From Rana temporaria (lineage: Eukaryota > Chordata > Amphibia > Anura > Ranidae), in assembly GCF_905171775.1 (NCBI RefSeq), contig NC_053497.1:101301157-101365156 (forward strand): a stretch of DNA of 64,000 nt, written 5' to 3'. Positions within the stretch are counted from its first letter, which is position 1; every line of letters starts with the position of its first letter. Under the pieces are notes generated by a model, which was not told the origin of the DNA, did no database searches, and saw only the letters and a program-made list of their open reading frames with translations. The position numbers and the translations under genes were made by a program. Of this stretch, positions 42,016-51,156 are shown in pieces.

Positions 42016-42507
42016 AAAAAAAATTGTAAAAAATCGAATATTCGGAATTGCGAATATTCACCGCGAATTTCGAAATATAGCGCGATTTCTCGAATATGCT
42101 ATATTCGAGTCGAATATTCGCAATGCGAATATTCGTGAGCAACACTAGTTCAAACCACACAAGTGATATCACCGCGATCGTTATAGCAAGGGCAAGAATT
42201 CTAGCCCTAGACCTCCTCTGTAACTCAAAAGATGCAACCTATATAGTTTTTTAAACGTCGCCTATGGAGACTTTTAAGGGTAATATTTTGATGCCATTCC
42301 ACGAGCGGGCGCAATTTTGAAGCGTGACATGTTGGGTATCATTTTACTCGGTGTAACATTATCTTTCACAATATAAAAAAAATTGGGCTAACTTTACTGT
42401 TGTCTTATTTTTTAATTTAAAAAAGTGCGCTTGCAAGACCGCTGCGCAAATACGGTATGACAAAAAGTATTGCAATGACCGCCATTTTATTCTCTAGGGT
42501 GTTAAAA

Positions 42508-42540
<33 letters not shown>

Positions 42541-42739
42541 ATGTTTGGGAGTTTTAAGTAATTTTCTAGCAAAAAAAAATGTTTTAATCTTGTAAACACC
42601 AAACCTGAAAAACAGGCAAGGTCCTTAAGTGGTTAATGCCAGAAAAGTGCAGAAGCAGTTTTATTGAATTCCCTCCACAGTGTTACCGGCAGTATTTTAA
42701 CCAATTGAGCTGCAGTGCAACTACATAGAAACACTGGAA

Positions 42740-42915
42740 TTTATTTACTAAAGCTGGAGAGTGCAAAATCAGGCTCACTTCCATATAGAAACCAATCAGC
42801 TTCCAGGTTTTATTGCCAAAGTTGAATTGAACAAGCAGAAGTTAGAATCTGATTGGCTACAATGCACTGCTGCACCAGATTCTGAGTACACCAGTTTTGG
42901 TAAATCTACCCTACT
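42740..42915. mobile_element. Weakly palindromic MITE
   Basis: Begins TTTACTAAAGCTGGAGAGTG and ends CCAGTTTTGGTAAATC, imperfect inverted repeats. Between them are CCAATCAGCTTCCAGGTTTT and GAATCTGATTGGCTACAATG. I recognise this as a common ranid-type repeat; the superfamily is not clear and I see no unambiguous target duplication. Confidence 0.55.
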
Positions 42916-43800
42916 GTATAATGTAGCTATGAGGACACTACTCAATAAATAAAGTATACATCTATGAGACAAAACATGCCTAATATATAGAATCACAAGC
43001 CAATCTGTGTTCCAGCACCCGCTTCTGCTCCGCAGAAAGGGATCATTGGCAGTTACTAGGTATGCCCAGAACCTTAACAGTGGCCATTAGATAAAATGGT
43101 GGGAGTTCTTAAGAAAATGGTGGCACTATAGCACATCCAAGCAATCCCTGGCAATGCAACTGCATAATATGAAAATAAATTACTTCACATAAACAAGATT
43201 TGAGGTAAAACAATAAAACATTGAGAATGAAGCCTAAAACTGTCATTAAGACAGCTGCACACATATTAAGGGATAGACTTTTGTTGGAGTGTAGGTAGAA
43301 TGTTAGGATCTCAGAAGTCTCTTATAGCTGGTGTCAAGTGCCTAACAGTATTCATACATAGCCAATACTGAGAATAAGATCATAGCAATCCAGCTTATAT
43401 GGCCAATAAATAACAATTTTTAAAAAAAATCACTGTTACCTCAAATTGTAGTGAGAAATGCAGGCTTTCAGGGGAAACAGGGTAATCCAGCTTGCACCAA
43501 AAATTAAAAATGTCTAATGGTTTTAACCAGCGCAATTAAGAAAGCCTGATGTCTGTGGAAGAGAGACACACACAGGTGGGAGCTGATTAAAATTCAGAAA
43601 ACTTACCTAAAAAGTAAGGAATTAAGGTGACCAGTGCATCAGAAACTATAGGAAAATCCTATTATCGGGGTAAATCCTATAAAGACATAAACAAGGGTGA
43701 AGAGACAAAACAAAAAGGAAGAAGGTAGAATAAAACACTCCATACAACCTCTCTCTCGAAGTGACATGCATAACCAGCTCCCTTATGCCACAAAATGCCT
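42916..43800. other. Unassigned non-coding DNA
   Basis: AT-rich, no long frame, no repeat boundary recognised. Confidence 0.35.
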
Positions 43801-43879
43801 CAACTGTACCTGATTTCGAGGGACTGTCCCTGATTTGGAACAATGTCCCTCTGTCCCTAAAAGTGATCAATTTTTATTT

Positions 43880-44516
43880 ATTTTTTTATTTCAGTTTAAA
43901 AAATTATTAACTAAATAAAAAGAAATAAGAAAACAAAAAAATTTTTTTAAAGCGCCCCGTCCTGACGAGCTCGCACACAGAAGCGAACGCATACGCGAGT
44001 AGCGCCCGCATATGAAAACGGTGTTAAAACCACACAAGTGAGGTATCACCGCGATCGTTAGAGCGAGAGCAATACTTCTAGCCCTAGACCTCCTAAGTAA
44101 CTCAAAAAATGCAACCTGTAGAATTTTTTAAACGTCGCCTATCGAGATTTTTAAGGGTAAAAGTTTGACGTCATGCCACGAGCGGGCGCAATTTTTAAGC
44201 GTGACATGTTGGGTATCATTTTACTCGGCGTAACATTATCTTGCACAATATGTAAAAAAATTGGGCCAAATTTATTGTTGTCTTATTTTTAAATTCAAAA
44301 AAGTGTTTTCAAAAAAGTGTTTTTTTTTCAAAAAAAGTGCGCTTGTAAGACCGCTGCGCAAATACGGTGTGACAAAAAGTATTGCAATGACTGCCATTTT
44401 ATTCTCTAGGGTGTTAGAAAAAATATATATATAATGTTTGGGGGTTTTAAGTAATTTTCTAGCAAAAAAAAATGTTTTAGTCTCGTAAACACTGAATCTG
44501 AAAAACAAGCCCGGTG
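43880..44516 (+). mobile_element. TTAA-family MITE-like element, copy C (partial)
   Basis: Colinear with the 3' two-thirds of copies A and B: GAAATAAGAAAAC, CGACGAGCTCGC-like block (43962), AAACGGTGTTAAAACCACAC (44018), ACATGTTGGGTATCATTTTA (44203), ATTCTCTAGGGTGTTAGAAA (44401) and CTGAAAAACAAGCCCGG (44500). Both TTAA termini are missing. It serves as the uninterrupted reference that shows where hAT2 entered copy B. Confidence 0.7.
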
Positions 44517-45016
44517 GGAAAGAGGACAAAAATGCACTTTTTATCCATCAAAAAGTGTTTTCCACCCCTAAACCTTTCATCTGATTTCGAAATTGCTGCA
44601 TTTGTAAGTTCCAAAAGACAATATAAAGGAATAGTAGTGGTAAAAAAAGCACTTGTGGGATTAATCAATCTAGTTTTTTTGTACAATTCTCCTTTAAGAG
44701 GGCGTGGTAAGTGGGTGTGTCCTATGCGTGCATACTTTTGCTGATGGGTGTCCCTCATTCCCATCTCAAAAAGTTGGGAGGTATGGGCATGTAACTGCAA
44801 TTCATGGGGCCCCATAGCAAAATTTGATGACACTTTGCTTCACATTAAGCCTGGTTTTTTTGGGGGGGGCGCAAACAAACTGAAAAAAAAACATCAATTG
44901 CAGCTACTGTGCCATCAAACGCATCCACTGTGCCCATCAAAAGCAGCCCCCTGTAATTCAGGTGCCCCTAGCGCCGGAAAAGGGTCTGGACACCTGAATA
45001 GGGTGTGTCAGCAGCA

Positions 45017-45057
45017 ACCATAGATAGATTCATGCTATGCATGAATCTATCTATGGT
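45017..45057. repeat. Perfect 19-bp hairpin
   Basis: ACCATAGATAGATTCATGC, a 3-base loop TAT, and the exact complement. It lies inside a larger imperfect inverted pair (TTCAGGTGCCCC near 44958 and CACCTGAA near 44991). Probably the core of a small MITE; no protein context. Confidence 0.8.
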
Positions 45058-45217
45058 GATTAGAGCTGTGCAAGAGAGAGGGGGTGGCCCTTTATGGACG
45101 CACCGTCACTGCTGGTAACACAGTGTAAACACCTATTGTTGCAGCGTCTTATATCAGTGCTTACAAGAACGGTCATTATTATTCATTACTGCTAGTATAT
45201 ACACTTAAAGTATCATA

Positions 45218-46012
45218 TGTAGCGCCCCCTTACTTTCAGTATGGGCACTACGCTAAAGTTAGTGGGGAATGGGAGAGTTATTTTGCTCCCATTCACAATT
45301 TTCTAAATTTGGGCTGCTGTCATTCCGGAACTGTCCTGTAGGTCAGTCTGCGCTCCAGGGATGCAATCCCATCCCTGGGCGACAGTTGGCGCTAGAGGGG
45401 TTCTGGCAGCCAATTAGAGGAGTTTTCCCTTGCGGGGCATGCTGGGGGTGAGCTTGAGGAAAACCCGGAGGCAGGTTGTCCAACAGGGCTTGAACAAACC
45501 ATCAGGGATCTGGGGACCGGGACATCGACAGGTACACTTCAACTGTCACCCGGTGACCCTAACTTAATCTACTGGGAGGATTCGCTCAATCCGTTCACCT
45601 CATCCAAGTGTTAGGCCTGTGGCAGAGGCCTGTTCCTCTCAGCAACCTAAAGTGACACTTCGGCTGCCAGGCTTGTGGCAGAAGTCTGTCCGGAGGCACT
45701 TCACCTACTCTGGCTAGAGTGGCGACGAACTGTATCTACTACTATTGTACTACTGAGAGCAGGATTGCTCTTTCTCATATCCAGGCCTGATACTGCAAGG
45801 TTCTCTATCTCGCTTCATCAACCTTCTTGCTCTACCTCATGTTGATGTTGGCCATGTTGGGCCTGGAAATAAAGCATTTGAAAACCTTTATTCATTGACT
45901 GGACATTCGCTCACTACTCTACCCATCAATTACACCCCTAGACAACACTGAAAGGTAACTTAATATGCCGATCCCAACAACAACCAGCGGCTCCTGAGGG
46001 GGTAGCGCTACA
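45218..46012 (+). mobile_element. Solo LTR
   Basis: 795 bp beginning TGTAGCGCCCCCTTAC and ending GGGGGTAGCGCTACA, so it has TG...CA ends with short inverted repeats TGTAGCGC/GCGCTACA. An AATAAAGCATTTG poly(A) signal is at about 45869, near the expected R region. No second LTR, primer site or genes follow, so this looks like a solo LTR left by recombination. Flanks are TCATA and TATAC, which do not form a clean duplication, although ATAT can be read on both sides by shifting the ends by one base. Confidence 0.6.
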
Positions 46013-46149
46013 TATACAAGGCAATTACAAATAAGACTGTAACGTGTGGTCTCGCCTTGGCTTTGATCTTGACCTTGGGCCTGTCTACAATAGTGCATAT
46101 CAAATTTAAGAAATGGCTGTCATTTGAATAGTGCCATTGTTATAATACT

Positions 46150-46700
46150 TGTGTCAGCCAGTCCCAGTATCATGGTTACCAACCAGCATTAGTGTTGTAG
46201 TGTCGGCCAGCATCAGTGTTCTGATCCCCTTCCAGCACCAGTACCATTGTTCTAGTACCAGTGTCAGCCATTGTTAGTATCCTGATCATCAGTCAGGATG
46301 AATACTGATATTTTGTACCAGTTTCAGTCAGCAACAATGCCATGATTACCAGAGATCACCAGTACCAATGATCTAAAATGAATGTCAGCCAGCACCAGTG
46401 TCCTGATCACCAATCAGTGCTAGTACCAGTGTTAGCCAGCACCAGTACCAGTGTTCTGAATGAATGAATGAATGAATGAAAAACTTATAAAGCGCGGCGC
46501 ATGCGAACTGAATCGCTTCTGGGCGTTCTAGTACCAGTGTCAGCCAGCGCCAGTGTCCTGATAGCAAGCCATAACCAGTACCAGTGTCAACCAGCACCAG
46601 TACCAAGCATCTTGATCACCAGCCAGTACCAGTGTTCTAGTACCAGTGTCAGGCACTGCCAGTGCCCTGATAGCCAGCCATCACCAGTACCAGCCCAAAA
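46150..46700. repeat. Degenerate CCAGTACCAGTGTCAG minisatellite
   Basis: Irregular copies of CAGCCAGCACCAGTRYCCTGAT and CTAGTACCAGTGTC with 20-60-bp spacing. Open frames rich in Ser/Val/Pro or Thr/Gly are repeat products. Confidence 0.7.
46454..46530 (-). mobile_element. SINE 3' tail (same family as 2395-2716)
   Basis: On the minus strand: CGCCCAGAAGCGATTCAGTT, GCGCCGCGCTTTATAAG, then five to six ATTC repeats. The first block matches the 3' end of the SINE at 2681-2701 with one difference. It is 77 bp, strongly 5'-truncated, and sits inside a CCAGTGTTCT unit of the surrounding minisatellite. Confidence 0.65.
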
Positions 46701-46964
46701 CTGGTAATTGGAATAAATGCTATTTGCTAATTAGAAAAAAAACTTGGTGGAGATAAAGAGCATGCACTGAGGGAGTGAATAGTTGTTATATTATCCTCCT
46801 GCCTAAAGAGGGCGCTGTGGAGCGGTTCATGCTTCAGAAGTCATGTGGTTAATACACTATTAAAATAATTTGTTTTATATCTGTTAACCTCCCTGGCGAT
46901 ATGATTATTTCAGATTTTTGGTGCTGAAAGCGGTACCATTATTTTGCATTGAAATTTGGGGCCG

Positions 46965-47345
46965 GATTCAGATACATTGGAGTATTTTTCGGCGCGGCGT
47001 AACGTATCTCAGATACGGTACGCCGCCGTAAATTAGGGCGCAAGTTCCGTATGCAGAAAGAACTGTGGTCCGGCGTAAGCCCGCCTAATTCAAATGGGGA
47101 TGATGTAGTGGTGTTTTATATAAATGAATGGTGACCCCGCGTATTTTACGTTTTTTACAAATTACGCATGCGCTGTTCGTGAAAAAATCCCAGTGCGCAT
47201 GCTCGAAATTACGCCGCAAATCGTCATAGCTTTAGACGTGGACATAACTTACGTACAGCCCTATTCGCGAACGACTTACGCAAAGGACGTAAAATTTTCA
47301 AAACTCGATGCGGGAACGACGTCCATACTTAACATTGGCTTAAGG
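46965..47345 (+). mobile_element. GC-rich MITE, copy 1
   Basis: Starts GGGGCCGGATTCAGATAC; contains GCCGCCGTAAATTAGG, CCGCCTAATTCAAATGGGGA and CAGCCCTATTCGCGAACGAC. The same blocks occur in reverse order and strand at 63600-64000, showing a dispersed family. Open frames rich in non-specific residues are not gene-like. Superfamily unknown. Confidence 0.6.
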
Positions 47346-48075
47346 AATAACTCACCTAATTTTGTCCAAACAAGAGTCTAGTAGACATCCCGGGTATGAT
47401 AAAGTTTGAAACACAAAATCATAAATTATAATATGATAAATAACTATAAATAATTATAACAAATAATAATATAATAATAATAATAATAAAAATTATTCAA
47501 TAACGTAATTTAATCAAATACACTGAAATTTGCTCAGTTGCAGAATTGTAGCTGTCATTAGATTTAGTGTTTGATGACGAATTTCCCCACAAATCGCTAT
47601 CGCTCAATTCTGCAAGTGATTCTAATTAATTGTCGCTGTTTTCTAGCTGGTCTAAAAGCACTTTTGACATAAAGGGACACTTTTTGATTGCTATGGACAA
47701 TCTCCAGTTTCCAGGCAGAAAGAACAGTTTTTATAATATAAAAGTGCATGCAGGACACTGGACAGACCACTAGGGACAAAGGGGATGTGTATTTATTTCA
47801 TACAGTACTGTAATCTGTAAGCTTACAGTATACTGTATGTGTACTGTGTTTTAACTTTTTTGAATTTGGCTCCGATCTCCGCCCCTGTGCGCTGAATGAG
47901 CCGTGGGGCTGAATGAGTACACTGTTATACAAGCTGTACAGTCACTACTTTACATTGAAGCAAAGTGTATTTTCTTCTGGTTGTCACATGAAAAGATAGA
48001 ATACAATATTTACAAAAATGTGAGGGGGCTACTCATTTTTGTGAGATGCTGTATATATGAATACCGCCTCTATTT
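47346..48075. other. Unassigned non-coding DNA
   Basis: AT-rich, with a short (TAA)n-like tract at 47450-47492. No other feature. Confidence 0.35.
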
Positions 48076-48086
48076 ACATATGGATG

Positions 48087-48233
48087 GGGGCGTGGCCTGG
48101 CATCGGACCGTGATGGACGCCTAATCCGTCTCCTCAGGCACAGGGAGCTGCAATCCTTAGCCATCGGCCGCCTACAAGAACCCCAGGGCATACAAAAATA
48201 GGTGAGACCAACTCCCCATCGCCCCAGCTACTG
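48087..48233 (+). promoter_or_regulatory. LINE 5' leader, presumed internal promoter
   Basis: 147 bp, GC-rich, starting exactly at the target duplication. LINEs of this type carry an internal promoter in the leader; here that is inferred from position only. Confidence 0.4.
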
Positions 48234-49358
48234 ATGGAGCTAAACAATCCACCCGCAGCCACTATTCCGGCGATGTTCCGGACCCAGCCGGGAGAAGGCC
48301 CAAAAGCCGCGGCCTCGCCTAAGCCTTCAGGCCCGCACGGCGCTCCAGGCATGAACACGAGCGGCGCGATCGCCGCTAGCGGGACCCAGAGCCCCCATCC
48401 TCCTCCCTTACAGCCCCCACATGCCCTCAGCCTCACAGACCTGCAGGCAAACCTGCAGGCTATGGCCAATGATATTAAGGCCTCATTCTCTGCAGCCATC
48501 ACAGAGATCAGGGCAGACATTCAGGGCATTGCTGCAAGGACAGGGGCGACTGAACAGGCTACAATGAGAAACGCTGAGGCTATTAAGCAGGTACAAAGGC
48601 ACACTGACATACACCTGACCCACCTGATTGAAATCACCCGCCATCTAGAAGATCTGGACAATAGGGGGAGGCGCCATAATATAAGAATTAGGGGGGTCCC
48701 TGAAATGGCAGACCAGAACCCTGTCGAACAAACGGCTACAGCAATATTCAATGACGTGCTTGACAGACCCCTAGAATCCCCCATTGAATATGAGCGGATC
48801 CACAGAGCCCTCAGACCCAGGGGAAGAGATAATGACCCGCCAAGAGACATAATATGCTGCCTAGTGAACTTTCCGCTGAAGGAAGCTATCCTCAAAAAAG
48901 CAAGAGAAAAAAATAGAATCATCTTTAATGGGATTGAAATAAAATTATTTCAGGACTTATCAAATATCACGCTGAGGCAACGCAGGGCTCTGCGCCCGAT
49001 GACGGAACAGCTTCGCACCAGGGGAATTCCATACAGATGGAAATTCCCTTTTTGCCTGTCTGCAACATGGAGGGGACATACCGCACTCTTGCGCACACCC
49101 GAAGACATCAGACCATTCTGCGATATGTTGAATATACCGGTGGTGGAGGTTCCGGAATGGTACGACTCCTTCATGACGAATGACTCCTGGATTGCAGTTT
49201 CCGGCAACGACACACCAAGAGCTCAAAGAATCAGAGACCGTCGACGCAGATCACCAACTCCTCAACGCAACAAAAGAAATGACGCCAGGGGGAATCAAGG
49301 TGACTCACCACCCAGACGCAGAGATCGCATGGATCGCCAAGATCACATGGACACATGA
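48234..49358 (+). CDS. LINE ORF1 protein (L1 ORF1p-like RNA chaperone)
   Basis: 374 codons. The N-terminus is Pro/Ala-rich and low in complexity (1-65). A helical segment with heptad-like spacing (about 75-145, LTDLQANLQAMANDIKASF to LIEITRHLEDLDN) should trimerise. An L1-type RNA-recognition motif follows (RRHNIRIRGVPE about 148-160; RDIICCLVNFPLKEAILKKA about 207-228), then the C-terminal domain (RALRPMTEQLRTRGIPYRWKFPF), ending in a basic Arg/Asp tail. The order matches L1 ORF1p. It binds the element RNA to form the retrotransposition particle. The start codon lies after a short leader and there is no in-frame upstream ATG. Confidence 0.85.
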   Translation: MELNNPPAATIPAMFRTQPGEGPKAAASPKPSGPHGAPGMNTSGAIAASGTQSPHPPPLQPPHALSLTDLQANLQAMANDIKASFSAAITEIRADIQGIAARTGATEQATMRNAEAIKQVQRHTDIHLTHLIEITRHLEDLDNRGRRHNIRIRGVPEMADQNPVEQTATAIFNDVLDRPLESPIEYERIHRALRPRGRDNDPPRDIICCLVNFPLKEAILKKAREKNRIIFNGIEIKLFQDLSNITLRQRRALRPMTEQLRTRGIPYRWKFPFCLSATWRGHTALLRTPEDIRPFCDMLNIPVVEVPEWYDSFMTNDSWIAVSGNDTPRAQRIRDRRRRSPTPQRNKRNDARGNQGDSPPRRRDRMDRQDHMDT

Positions 49359-51156
49359 TTCCTGTTTGCTCTAATCGAAATACATGGGCCTACCCGACTT
49401 TCCTCCAAAGTTTTTCAGTTTGTTTGAAACGCAGTTACTTACAAAGTTTTCGCCAGATACGTGCAGATCAGCGCCAAGACATACCACCTCGCCTACTGAT
49501 ACAAGCCTCCTCCTCCTCCACAATCTCAGGTAGCGTTGTTATTATATTTTTACTGTTTCACCTACAGGGACTATATACTGTATCTAATTGAGCTGGAGGA
49601 GGGGCAATCTTTGAAAAGACAGGATATGATGCGTATCCAGCAAGGCTCTTAACTCGTCCACCATGACAAGCGAGAAGACTCCATTGCTTAGGTATGACTA
49701 TATGAGACTGCAAGTCCCATACATACAAGATGTCTTTGATAATAATATGTTGCACCATGTGGAGAACTTTTTAACCCCACTATGGGAAATACTGATGGGT
49801 GGTTAGAACCTGCATATGCTCTCAGCAATATTGCTATCTTTAACATATATAATCGTAACATATTGTGAAGCCAACTGGTGAGACGTGGTAATTCTTGGAC
49901 CCGGCTTCATTCATTTTTTTTCCTTCCCTAACCACCTAGCGCCAAAGGGAACGAAGGACCAGTTTAGTTTTGGTATGTTTTTTCTTTTTTCTTGTTATAT
50001 TTTTCTTACTTTATCCAGGACTTGAAGCCAGATATAGTTCTATGTGTTGCATGTATCTCCTTTTTGACACAGGGTATGGAAGGTCACCAGGGGCCCATTA
50101 TGTTCAATTGTTTAGATTATCTAGATATATACAGAGCGGGGATAGCGTAATGCAGCTTCACTCACCTAATGTCTCAACACTCAGCTTACACACTGGCCTG
50201 ATAAGGGCCTCAGTGCATTTTTAGAGTGCATTGGAACCACCTATGCGGGGGGTGACTCGCCTTGATTTCAGGCTTGATAGAACAATTGGGTTAAATAACA
50301 CGATCTATATTACACTGTGTTTATTATACAGTTATATACAGGTACCCAACCAACCACAGGCAACTTTAAAGTAGTCTACATTTATTAACCAACAGGTTCT
50401 GAAAGCGTCACTCACAGTGTCTGAAGCTGCATAGTCATCGTAGGAAGAGGCACTCTAGCTTGAGTCCATAGTATAAGCTTTGGTGTTCACATACTTATAG
50501 ACAAGTTTGATGTCTCTGTTACAAGACTGCCATCTAGTGGCGGACCTTCTTTTTCTTCATAGTTAATTTAAATTCAGTTACCTCCCAAGTTATTGAAATG
50601 TTTGCACAATAATAGGATGCATATGTACCTCACACCTTAAACAGGAGTTTCCGTCAAGACTTGCAATTAAAAACGCAGATAAAGAATATAAATAGATTAC
50701 GGGAATATTTACTAATACATCTTCTTTATATATGCCCCAGATGTTTACTTAACGGCCAATTGCTTTATTTATGCTTGCAGCTCCAAAGTGCCTGTACTTA
50801 CTGCCAGACTACTCAGGAATTATAGAAAAGGAAAATAATATTTGAAAAGAAAAGGTAGAGAGAAAAGGAAAGGATAAAAACAAATTACAAACAATCTTTA
50901 ATATAGCTCCATCAGGTTCTATACAATCCTCGCACCCACACAAAGGGTGACTACCACTTCACCCTTTGATCCAACCGGACCCTCAAAATTAGGATAGATT
51001 AGTGAGACTACATCTATCCCCGGTTCTTCCCCCTCCACATCTTACCCCTCTGCTTCTATCCCCTTACCCCCACTCTCCCTTTTTTTTTTTTTTTTTTTTT
51101 TTTGTGTGTTTGTCTATCTCTCAGACAACCAAGCTAGATATTCATAAGTCGACAAA
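49359..51156 (+). other. LINE inter-ORF region
   Basis: 1.8 kb without a coding frame of note. The part at about 50225-50700 is AT-rich and differs in texture from the flanks; it contains CTGCCATCTAGTGGCGGACC (50527), which looks LTR-like, but I found no matched ends. A T22 run at 51079-51102 precedes ORF2. Either a secondary insertion or a family-specific long spacer. Confidence 0.4.

Larger units (their letters stand above)
29234..42147 (-). mobile_element. hAT transposon 2, 12.9 kb, with two genes
   Basis: Terminal repeats TAGTGTTGAGC (29234) and, on the complement of the right end, TAGTGTTGCTC. A perfect 8-bp duplication GTTCAAAC flanks it at 29226-29233 and 42148-42155. Both subterminal regions are rich in CGAATATTCG-type palindromes and CCAAT boxes. 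The right half carries the transposase on the minus strand (37424-40763, promoter near 41560-41640). The left half carries a four-exon Myb/SANT-like gene on the plus strand (30035-33764), convergent with it. Passengers include a SINE in intron 2, two copies of an interspersed repeat, a 155-bp minisatellite and a Tc1 fragment. It is far larger than a usual hAT (2.5-5 kb). Confidence 0.88.
28620..42632 (+). mobile_element. TTAA-family MITE-like element, copy B, split by hAT2
   Basis: The best-preserved member. It is flanked by TTAA at 28616-28619 and 42633-42636, with termini CCACTTAAGGACC and GGTCCTTAAGTGG. The left part (28620-29233) joins the right part (42156-42632) seamlessly once hAT2 and one target copy are removed (AACGGTGTTCAAAC / CACACAAGTGA), as copy C shows at 44018-44042. 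Internal hairpin GATGGATATCTCGGT...ACCGAGATATCCATC lies at about 28665-28712. The full unit is about 1.1 kb. It encodes nothing recognisable. Confidence 0.8.

Noticed and set aside
45218..46012. CpG-island promoter of a host gene
   Set aside because: TG...CA ends with terminal inverted repeats and a poly(A) signal fit a solo LTR, and no gene follows.
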